Assembly: GCA_000697355.1 (NCBI GenBank)
Contig: JNEN01001256.1
Location: 186,001-250,000 of the forward strand
Direction of reading: 5' to 3'
Origin: Syncephalastrum monosporum B8922
Lineage: Eukaryota > Mucoromycota > Mucoromycetes > Mucorales > Syncephalastraceae
DNA length: 64,000 nt
Made by a program: the position numbers and the translations under genes. Numbering within the stretch: the first letter of the stretch is position 1; each line of letters starts with the position of its first letter. The notes beneath the pieces were generated by a model. That model had not been told where the DNA came from, did not search any database, and saw nothing but the letters and a program-made list of their open reading frames with translations. Positions 56,086 to 64,000 of this stretch are shown one piece after another.

Positions 56086-59000
56086 ATGTATCGCTTGTCT
56101 GCGCTTTCGCGTGCAGCGAGACCCATGGCAAGCCGTCTGCCCACGGCGACGAAGCGCATGCCTGCCGCCGTCTCGTCATTCCACACCTCGCCATCCCGGT
56201 TCGCCAAGCAAGCCCCCGAGTCGTCCGACGGCTTTCTGCAGGGCGGCGCTGCTTCGTACATCGAGGAAATGTACGAGGCCTGGCTTAAGGACCCTTCCTC
56301 GGTCCATCTCTCGTGGCAGGTCTACTTTAAGAACATGGCCAACGGTGTCTCGCCCGGCCAGGCCTACTCGCCCCCGCCCAACCTCGTTCCTTCCGCCAGC
56401 GCTCGTCTCCCCAGCCTGCCTGACGCCCTTCCCGGCACGGGTTCGTCCTCGGACATCATCGACCATATGAAGATCCAACTGCTCGTCCGTGCCTATCAGG
56501 TGCGCGGTCACCATCTCGCTGGCCTCGACCCCCTCGGCATCCAGCACGCCGATCTGCAGCATTCCTCTCCGCCTGAGTTGTCACATGAGTACTATGGCTT
56601 CACCGAGAAGGACCTTGACCGTGCCTTCACCCTCGGTCCCGGCATCCTCCCTGCCCTGAGCAAGGACAAGACCCTCACCCTCCGCGAGATCATCTCTTCT
56701 CTCAAGAAGATGTACTGTATGTATACGGCATTATGACAATAATGGGTTGGCATGGTAACAGATGGACTCACCTTACTTTAGGTGGTTCGATCGGTATTGA
56801 GTACATCCACATTCCCGACCGTGCCCAGTGCGACTGGATCCGTGAGCGCGTCGAGAACATCCAGCCCTACAAGTACTCCGTCGATGAGAAGCGCGTCATC
56901 CACGACCGTCTGACCTGGTCCGACAGCTTTGAGCGTTTCATTGCTTCCAAGTACCCCTCCGAGAAGCGTTTCGGTCTCGAGGGTGGTGAAACCCTTATCC
57001 CTGGTATGAAGGCTTTGGTAAGTAACTGAGTCCTGACAAGCCCTCTATTTTGTTACGTGCGGAGATTCTTAGTCAGCCCTATTTAGATTGACCGCTCCGT
57101 CGACCTTGGTGTCGAGTCTATCGTGATTGGTATGCCCCATCGTGGTCGTCTCAACGTCCTCAGCAACGTGGTCCGTAAGCCCAACGAGTCCATCTTTTGC
57201 GAGTTCAGCGGCTCGCTTGAGCCCTCCGAGGAAGGTTCGGGTGATGTCAAGTACCATCTGGGTATGAACTATGTCCGTCCTACCCCCTCGGGTAAGCGCG
57301 TCCACCTTTCGCTCGTCGCCAACCCCTCCCATTTGGAGGCTGTCAACCCTGTCGTGCTCGGCAAGACCCGTGCCCTGCAGTTCTACAGCAAGGACACTGA
57401 GCGCAAGCACTCGATGGCTGTTCTCATGCACGGTGATGCCGCCTTTGCTGGCCAGGGCGTTGTCTACGAGACCATGGGCTTCCACGACCTCCCTGCCTAC
57501 ACCACCGGTGGTACCATCCACATCGTTGTCAACAACCAGATCGGTTTCACCACCGACCCCCGCTTTGGTCGCTCCACTCCTTACTGTACCGATATCGCCA
57601 AGGCCATCAACGCCCCTGTCTTCCACGTCAACGGTGATGATGCCGAGGCCGTGACCTTCGTCATGCAGCTTGCGGCTGACTGGCGCCAGACCTTCCACCG
57701 TGACGTTGTCATCGACCTTGTCTGCTACCGTAAGCACGGTCACAACGAGACTGACCAGCCCAGCTTCACCCAGCCCCGCATGTACCAGGCCATCGCCAAG
57801 CAGGAACCTGTTGCCAAGAAGTACGAGAACCAGCTTATCTCGGAAGGCTCCTTGACCGCCGAGGATATTGAGGCCAACAAGAAGCGCGTGTGGCAGATCC
57901 TCGAGGACAGCTATGCCCGCAGCAAGGACTACAAGCCTACCTCGCGCGAGTGGCTCTCGTCCTCGTGGCCCGGCTTCAAGTCGCCCAAGGAATGCGCCGA
58001 GGAGATCTTGCCCCACAACCCCACCGCCGTTCCTGTCGACACCCTCCAGCAGATCGGCAAGGCCCTCACCACCTTCCCTGAGAACTTCACCGTCCACCGC
58101 AACCTGAACCGTATCATCCAGAACCGCGGCAAGGCCCTCTCCTCCGGCAAGGACATTGACTGGTCCACCGCCGAGGCCCTGGCTTGGGGCTCGCTTCTGC
58201 TTGAGGGCAAGCACGTCCGCATGTCCGGTCAGGATGTCGAGCGTGGTACCTTCTCGCAGCGCCACGCCGTCCTTCACGACCAGAAGAACGAGAACCTCCA
58301 CACCCTGCTGAACCACATCTCGCCTGAGCAGGGCACGCTCACCATCAGCAACTCGTCTCTTTCCGAGTTTGGTGTCCTTGGCTTTGAGCTCGGCTACTCG
58401 CTCGTTGACCCCAACGCTCTCGTCGTCTGGGAGGCTCAGTTCGGTGACTTTGCCAACAACGCGCAGTGCATTGTCGATCAGTTCCTCGCCGCGGGTGAGC
58501 AAAAGTGGCTCCAGCGTACCGGTCTCGTTATGACCCTCCCCCACGGTTATGACGGTCAGGGCCCCGAGCACTCGTCCTCGCGTATTGAGCGTTACCTCCA
58601 GCTGTGCGATGATAACCCGTACATCTACCCCTCGCCCGAGAAGCTCGCCCGCCAGCACCAGGACTGCAACATGCAGGTCGTCTACGCTTCCACCCCGGCC
58701 CAGTACTTCCACGTCCTCCGTCGCCAGATCAACCGCGAGTTCCGCAAGCCTTTGATCCTGCCCTTCTCCAAGGCTATGCTCCGCCACCCTCTGGCCCGCT
58801 CCAGCCTCGAGGAGATGAGCGGTGACAGCAGCTTCCAGCTCTACATTCCCGAGCCCCACCCCGAGAACCTCGCCGCGCCCGAGAACATCACCAAGCACGT
58901 CCTCTGCTCTGGTCAGGTCTACTACGCTCTTCTCAAGGCCCGCGAGGAGTTCGGTATCACCAATGTCGCCATCTCGCGCGTCGAGCAGCTCAACCCCTTC

Positions 59001-59255
59001 CCGTATGAGCAGGTCAAGGAGCACGCTGACAAGTACCCCAACGCCGAGGTTGTCTGGTGTCAGGAGGAGCCGCTGAACATGGGCCCTTGGTACCACGTCC
59101 AGCCTAGAATCCAGACCGCTCTGTCTCAGACCTCCCACCATGCCGGCAAGACTCCCACCTACGCTGGTCGTGAGCCCTCTGCATCCGTCGCCACTGGCAA
59201 CAAGAAGAAGCACTACCAGGAGGAGAAGGCTCTCTTGGCCGCCGCATTACAATAA
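56086..59255 (+). CDS. 2-oxoglutarate dehydrogenase E1 component
   Basis: Thiamine-diphosphate-dependent decarboxylase of the 2-oxoglutarate dehydrogenase complex in the TCA cycle, mitochondrial matrix. Exons 56086-56716, 56782-57017 and 57087-59255 give 1,011 residues, as in yeast Kgd1. The presequence ([18 protein letters not shown]) is Arg/Ser-rich. [20 protein letters not shown] is the E2-interacting N-terminal segment. [33 protein letters not shown] and [13 protein letters not shown] (cofactor-binding parts) are intact, as are [14 protein letters not shown] and the C-terminal [12 protein letters not shown]. Strong C-ending codon bias produces a 714-codon antisense open frame that is not a gene. 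Confidence 0.98.
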
Positions 59256-59629
59256 TTATTACTTTTGCATCCATGCATTCTATCGCAGCGTCTCTAATGA
59301 CCTTAGCACCACCTTATTACCAGCATTAGAACGTGAGCGTAGAACAGAAGAAGAATTTGAAAATGTATATACTACATAAACTCGTGTATCTCTACAACAC
59401 TATTTTTTTTATTGTGTATTGACTATCTATTTGTGATGTGCACGTGATGCTTCGGAAACGCTTTCGTGTGCGGGGAAACAAAACGTGCAACCAGATTCGA
59501 CCGTTCAGGCACGATCTTTATCAGATCATTTCTCTTTTTCTCTTTTCCCATTAATTTTTAGGTTCTATTTCACTCTTTGACTTTTTTATTTTTTTTATTT
59601 TTATTTCATTCAATACTTTTGTCTGCTCT
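59256..59629. other. KGD1 3' region and metal-transporter promoter
   Basis: 374 bp, with T-rich sequence at 59400-59420 and 59585-59625. No gene is seen. Confidence 0.4.
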
Positions 59630-61096
59630 ATGCTCCGTGTGTGCTTCCGAGTACCCAAAGGCGTGGAGCTGGGAACGTCCATCCCATCTATCAGCTACCG
59701 TCACCGGGTACTCATGACGCTTGTAGACTCCAAGCAATCCACTTCCCCTTTTGCAGCCCTCGCCAGATTCAACAATAGCCATCTTCCGTCAGCGACTTCC
59801 TCCTCCACTTCCATCAACTTTATCGCCGCCACTGCCATCAACACACGACGTTCCTATAGTCATCCTCAACAGTTATCATCGTCGACGGCATCATCTCACC
59901 CACCGGAACTCGACATTGAAGTCGCTGGTATACCATATCATCAAAATATCATTTCCAACAACTAAGGGTGTACCCAGGCAAACGTGGTGTGCAGATTACT
60001 GTGATAGGCATGTTATCGAACGTGGGCTTGACGATCGGTAAAGGTGCTGCGGGCTGGCTGATGAATTCGGCCTCGCTCTTGGCCGACGCAGCTCATTCGA
60101 TGAGCGGTAAATTGAATCTCGCCTTGACAATAATTCAGAGATTGACGTATCTCTCGTCCAGACCTGCTGGGTGATTTCGTCACCCTCTACACATATAGAA
60201 TGTCCCGAAAGCGGCCCGACACGATATACCCCTACGGCTATGGTATGGCGCTTGATGTTCAGTGAAAATTGTGGTCTGACATCACGCTTAGGCAAGTACG
60301 AAACCATGGGTTCGCTCGCCGTATCGTCGTTGCTGGTGGCGGGCGCGGTCGGCATTGGTCTTCACTCGCTCCACCTTTTAATGCAACCGAGCATGCTTGC
60401 ATCTATCCTCGATCCCAAGGCGGCCTGGTTTGCATTTGCAAGTGTGGTCGTCAAAGAATGGCTGTATCGCGCCAGTAAGTGAAGACGGATTTTACGTGCC
60501 TATTTTTTTTTTTTTTTTTTGACTGGAAATGAATGCGTTATCACTGTAGCGCTCAAGATTGGTCAGAGTGAGCGTAGTTCGGTCCTGATCGCAAACGCAT
60601 GGTACGTTAACAATAAGCCCCTTCGTGCGGCTGATAACATGATCGCTGCAGGCACCACCGATCCGACGCCTTATCGAGCGGCGTGGCTTTAATCGCCATC
60701 CTGGGCAGCTACGCAGGCCTTCCGATATTGGACCCGCTTGGTGGTTTGGTCGTGGCGGGTATGCTCTTGCGCGGCTCGGCTGATATGCTCAGTGAATCGC
60801 TCCATGAATTGACCGATCGAGGCTTGAGTGCGAAGGACATGAGCTTGATCCAAAAGGGAACCATCCCGCATTTTGACATCCTGCAGGGACGCAAATTTGG
60901 ACCCTTTGTGCATCTCGAGGCAGTACTGCGCGTCCCGGCTCACATATCTGCAGCCGACGTGCATGCATTGCAAGAGCGCGCACGAGCGGACGTGCTCAAA
61001 GCAAATGACCATGTCCAGCAAGTCCATATTAGGCTCGAAACCTTATCCACAGATAATACAGTGAATTCAACAAATAGAAATACACCCATAGATTAG
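59630..61096 (+). CDS. Cation diffusion facilitator, mitochondrial MMT type
   Basis: Metal exporter of the CDF family. MMT1/MMT2 move iron across the mitochondrial membrane. Exons 59630-59927, 59978-60106, 60162-60242, 60292-60474, 60550-60601 and 60652-61096 give 395 residues. About 100 N-terminal residues are Ser/Arg-rich and fit a mitochondrial presequence. The membrane part starts at GKRGVQITVIGMLSNVGLTIGKG. Metal-site motifs are complete: ADAAHSMSD with GDFVTLY in TM2, and WHHRSDALSS in TM5. YPYGYGKYETMGSLAVS is the family's cytosolic loop. The C-terminal domain (VHLEAVLRVPA) is the usual ferredoxin-like cap. Substrate cannot be read from the sequence; iron is inferred from the MMT resemblance. 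Confidence 0.88.
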
Positions 61097-61225
61097 ATAC
61101 GACTGCATATACATACTCAAATCTCGTGTCAGTATTTTTTTTATTTGCACCCGGTCTATTTGTACCATGCATTTCGCCTCTGAAACCCAGCTATCTCGTC
61201 ACCTTTTTTCTCTTCATAATCCGGA

Positions 61226-62507
61226 ATGCTGGACCACATCCCAATTGTTGACTTCAAGGACTTTGACTCGAATCCCAAGAAGGTGGCAGCCGACGTCCTC
61301 GATGCCTGCAAGACCATTGGCTTCTTCTATATTGTCAACCACGGTCTGCCTGCTGGTGACATTGACCACGCCTTCGATCTCGTAAGCCGTGTGATCTCCA
61401 CACTCATATAAAGAAATGGCTGATCCTGTCTGCAGAGCAAGGCTTTCTTCGACCTTCCTGCCGAGGAGAAGCGCGTTTATAACATCGAAGCGAACAATCA
61501 TGGCTATTCCGAGCTTTACAGCGAAACGTAAGAAACCCGTCTGTTGTATGTCTTCCCTTCCTAGTTAATTCTGACGTATCTTAGGTTGGATCCCGAGCAT
61601 CAGCGACAAGGCGACCACAAAGAGTAAGGGCATCGCTTAAGGCGAAGCTTATGCGACTAACCAGATCCGCAGAGGCTTCAACTTTAGAAACTTTGTGGAT
61701 GGTAAGCCCTTCGCCCCATTACCGCCCGTCTTTGCGAACGAACAAGACTTTGTGGAGTCCTTCTCTCGGGTACATAATTGATATAGGACGACGAGCCGTA
61801 GACTTACGCATCCAATTAGGCATGCCATGCAACTGCGATGCGTGTCCTGGAAGCCTTTGCAATTGCACTCGAGGTACAGCGCACGAACAGGATTTACCAA
61901 GTAGTTTATCTCACGTGCCATGTCAGATCCCGGAATCCGAAGGAGGTGCGGCGTGGTTTAAAGACCGCCACCCCTACGACCGAGAATCCGGGCAAATCCT
62001 GCGCTTCTTGAAATACCCTCGCGGTGGAGAGGCTACCTACAAGGAGCCCGTGCGTGCGGGTGCAGTAAGTTCTTGTAGAAAAGGAAAAACCAACCCACTC
62101 TTATATTACCATCTACAAAGCACAGCGACTACGGCTCCATCACCTTGCTCTTCCAAAAGGACGTGCCTGGTCTCGAAGTGCAAGGTGCAACCCGTTCCGG
62201 CTGGGTCTCGGCCCCGCTCATTGACAACGCTATCCTTGTTAACGTCGGCGACCAAATGGAGTTCTGGACGAACGGCTTGTTCAAGTCGACTCTTCACCGT
62301 GTCACTTTCCTGCCTGAGCACAGCCACCTCGATCGCTATTCGATGCCTTTCTTTGTCCACCCTGAGGATGCCGTGATGCTGTCACCTATTCCCAGCAAGG
62401 TAGTACCGCAGAAAGAGTCCCAAGATGAGGAAATCATTTCGGCAGGTGAGCATCTTCGCCGTCGCTTAGAGGCCACCTATGGTTTCGAGTCAAAGAAGGA
62501 AGCATGA
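61226..62507 (+). CDS. 2-oxoglutarate/Fe(II) oxygenase, isopenicillin N synthase-like
   Basis: Non-haem iron dioxygenase of the IPNS/ACC-oxidase-like family. Exons: 61226-61381, 61436-61527, 61585-61623, 61673-61769, 61820-61873, 61927-62064, 62121-62507, giving 320 residues. The N-terminal half shows IPIVDFKDF, GFFYIVNHGLP and NHGYSELYSE. Iron ligands are His193 and Asp195 in GAHSDYGS and His251 in STLHRVTF. The 2OG-binding Arg is in DRYSMPFFVHP. An intron splits the motif directly before the first ligand (GA|HSD). The C-terminus (ISAGEHLRRRLEATY) is typical of fungal members. Substrate is unknown; there is no biosynthetic cluster around it, so a general metabolic role is more likely than antibiotic synthesis. 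Confidence 0.9.
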
Positions 62508-63176
62508 AGCAAGGGCACATTGGAACCGGTATTTTGAATGTAATGTACGTATAGCATTTCATCATGACATGTAATATAAAAAAAGTGGCGTTAGCATTCT
62601 ACTTCAAAGTGTTTGCCAAACAAAATTTTAATTCGAGAAGCCAAATGAGGGTATGACGGATGAATATGCCTGATATGTGCGAATTTTTGTACTGAAACAC
62701 AATGTACGGAACGGGTCAAGGAAGAAGATGAGCTCAAAAATATTGGGATGCTACCTGATAGAGCAGATCAACCATCCTGTTCATGCTTGGATCGGCATAA
62801 AGCAAAGCCTATACTTTTCAATGACTAGATATTGGTGCCCTGTATAACCATGGTTTGAAGACTGCTTCATGGCATAAGTCTTCTCTTTTTCGAGAGTAGT
62901 TTTGAAGATACCGTTCGCAAGGTGTAAAACGTTGAGATTTAATCTATGTTATTGGTCTAGTGGATATGGGGCTCCACTACGAGCCGCTTGGTCTCACCTA
63001 ACTTGACTTTGCTGACACGGGGTTAGCTAGCTATCCTAAACACGAATTTAAAAATGCTGTGACAACACATAGAGTAATATATAATGCAGAAATGTCTATG
63101 AGTATTTATTTTCAAGAGAGCGCCAGGCTACTCTTATTAATGTGTATAATAGAGGTAAAAAAAGGTAATATGGAGT
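62508..63176. other. Convergent region between oxygenase and thaumatin-like gene
   Basis: 669 bp, AT-rich, no gene. The sequence TGGTCTAGTGG at about 62953 resembles a tRNA A box, but no B box follows, so no tRNA is called. Confidence 0.45.
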
Positions 63177-63908
63177 TTAGTTGCCAGAGGGGCAGAAAGT
63201 GACGGTGTAACCAGAAGCCTGGCACTGGTAGGTCGAGGACTTGTCATCATAGGCATACGAGTAAGCGTCGGGGCAGGACTCCTTGACAGACTTGGAGTAC
63301 ATATTTGGAGAGCACTTGTCGGGAGTGCCGTTGGAACCAGAGCAGCAGTATTCATCCGTCTTGAAGCGAGAGCAGGCAGACTGGCAGCCGACCTCCTTGC
63401 CATTCTCGTACACCTTGAGCTCGCTAGGGCAGCTGGGAGCCTTGGAGCACGAGGGCGAGCCGCATTGGTACTTGCCCTCACCACCGCCCTTCTTGCCGTC
63501 AATGGGAGAGATGCTTACAGGCAGGTTGAAGCCGTCGACCAGCGACAGGTCATAGTAATCGTTGCCACCTGCACCCTTGAAAGTGAACTCGGCCAGCGAG
63601 GCGGGGTGACCGGCACCGGCAGGCTGGGAGCACTCGTCGCCACTGCATTGCTGACGAGCCCAGAAACGGCCTTGCCACTTGCTATCAAAAGGATAGCTCT
63701 TGGACGAGCCCTGGGCAACATGGTCGGACTGGGCAGAACTTTGGCCGTTGGTGAGATGGCCAACATCGAGATCGTAACCGCAGTCGTTCTTGACAACAAT
63801 CTGGACACCGCTACCATTAGAGTCGCCGCCACCTGAAGTGGAATTGTCGGCAGCAGCAGCGAGACCAAGGAGGGCAGCGATAGAGACGTACTTGAGGGAG
63901 GTATACAT
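63177..63908 (-). CDS. Secreted thaumatin-like protein
   Basis: Intronless, 243 residues. A signal peptide (MYTSLKYVSIAALLGLAAA) precedes a Ser/Gly-rich linker and a thaumatin-type beta domain. VQIVVKNDCGYDLDVGHL, WQGRFWARQQC, SLAEFTFKG and YYDLSLVDGFNLPVSISP match the family order, then the Cys-rich loop (CGSPSCSKAPSCPSEL, CQSACSRF, YCCSG) and a final TFCPSGN. I count 14 Cys against the usual 16 of large plant members, so one disulphide may be absent. Fungal members act in or on the cell wall, some with beta-glucan binding or hydrolysis; the exact role here is not shown. A TATA box sits about 58 bp upstream. Confidence 0.92.
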   Translation of the reverse strand: MYTSLKYVSIAALLGLAAAADNSTSGGGDSNGSGVQIVVKNDCGYDLDVGHLTNGQSSAQSDHVAQGSSKSYPFDSKWQGRFWARQQCSGDECSQPAGAGHPASLAEFTFKGAGGNDYYDLSLVDGFNLPVSISPIDGKKGGGEGKYQCGSPSCSKAPSCPSELKVYENGKEVGCQSACSRFKTDEYCCSGSNGTPDKCSPNMYSKSVKESCPDAYSYAYDDKSSTYQCQASGYTVTFCPSGN

Positions 63909-63965
63909 GTTTAGAAATAAAGACAGATAAGAGGGATAACGGATTTGAGCTTACCAGAGGATGCC

Positions 63966-63974
63966 CTTTTTATA
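63966..63974 (-). promoter_or_regulatory. TATA box of thaumatin-like gene
   Basis: TATAAAAAG on the minus strand, 58 bp upstream of the ATG at 63908. Position and sequence fit a strong fungal core promoter. Confidence 0.7.
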
Positions 63975-64000
63975 CACGAAATGAATTGTGCCTTGGAAGT

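Noticed and set aside
57069..59213. 714-codon open frame on the minus strand across KGD1
   Set aside because: It mirrors the strongly biased KGD1 exon. Codons ending in C or G on the plus strand remove antisense stops. Its protein is repetitive in Val/Leu/Asp/Gly and has no domain.
59968..59977. Acceptor at CTAAG|GG for exon 2 of the metal transporter
   Set aside because: It breaks the reading frame with exon 1. The acceptor CCCAG at 59976-59977 joins in phase and gives GKRGVQITV.
62945..63035. tRNA-like A box (TGGTCTAGTGG) in the intergenic region
   Set aside because: No matching B box (GGTTCGANTCC) or acceptor-stem pairing follows at the right distance.

Overview
The window reads as nuclear DNA of a filamentous fungus. 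Twenty-one multi-exon or single-exon protein genes can be assembled with confidence. Their introns are short (mostly 45-100 nt) GT-AG introns. The gene content is fungal: ERG24 sterol reductase, PAS kinase, DMA1-type FHA-RING ligase, vacuolar-type dipeptidyl aminopeptidase. A class C (GABA-B-like) seven-transmembrane receptor and the small, AT/pyrimidine-rich introns suggest an early-diverging (zygomycete-type, probably Mucoromycota) fungus. That placement is inference, since no rRNA or other marker is present.

Layout. 1-5.5 kb: a gene-poor leader, then a five-exon PAS kinase (+). 5.9-7.5 kb: a TMEM70-family mitochondrial protein (-) head-to-head with pantothenate synthetase PAN6 (+), with 72 bp between the start codons. 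7.7-12.2 kb: a 13-exon USP7/Ubp15 deubiquitinase (-). 12.2-15.9 kb: no gene seen. 16-16.8 kb: an acidic protein I do not recognise (+). 17.3-19.5 kb: MPP10 of the U3 snoRNP (-). 19.5-23.6 kb: gene-poor, with a fossil transposon fragment also found near base 834. 23.6-26.9 kb: two minus-strand genes, a polyQ orphan and an eight-exon coiled-coil protein with a GC-AG intron. 27.5-30 kb: a weak RRM-like gene model and a 1,248-bp TA-flanked inverted-repeat element whose internal ORF does not look like a transposase. 30.2-30.5 kb: TIM10 (-).

33.2-43 kb is dense: enolase (+), ERG24 (+), omega-amidase NIT2 (-), a helical protein with a tentative FANCA-like C-terminus (+), RPL32 (+), DMA1-type FHA-RING ligase (-). 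43.7-48 kb holds a 17-exon class C GPCR with a 12-nt micro-exon and a C-terminal PH-like domain, the most interesting gene here. 48.9-53.6 kb: an Alba-like protein and a 15-exon DPP-IV-family peptidase. 54.2-59.3 kb: mitochondrial phosphate carrier (-) and 2-oxoglutarate dehydrogenase E1 (+), divergent from a 766-bp region. 59.6-62.5 kb: a mitochondrial-type CDF metal transporter and a 2OG-Fe(II) oxygenase. 63.2-63.9 kb: a secreted thaumatin-like protein (-).

Most genes are unrelated housekeeping functions. The functional neighbours are mitochondrial pairs sharing short or divergent promoters: MIR1/KGD1, TMEM70-like/PAN6. All exon models were built by eye from splice consensus and reading phase. 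Every reported multi-exon model closes in frame from start to stop.
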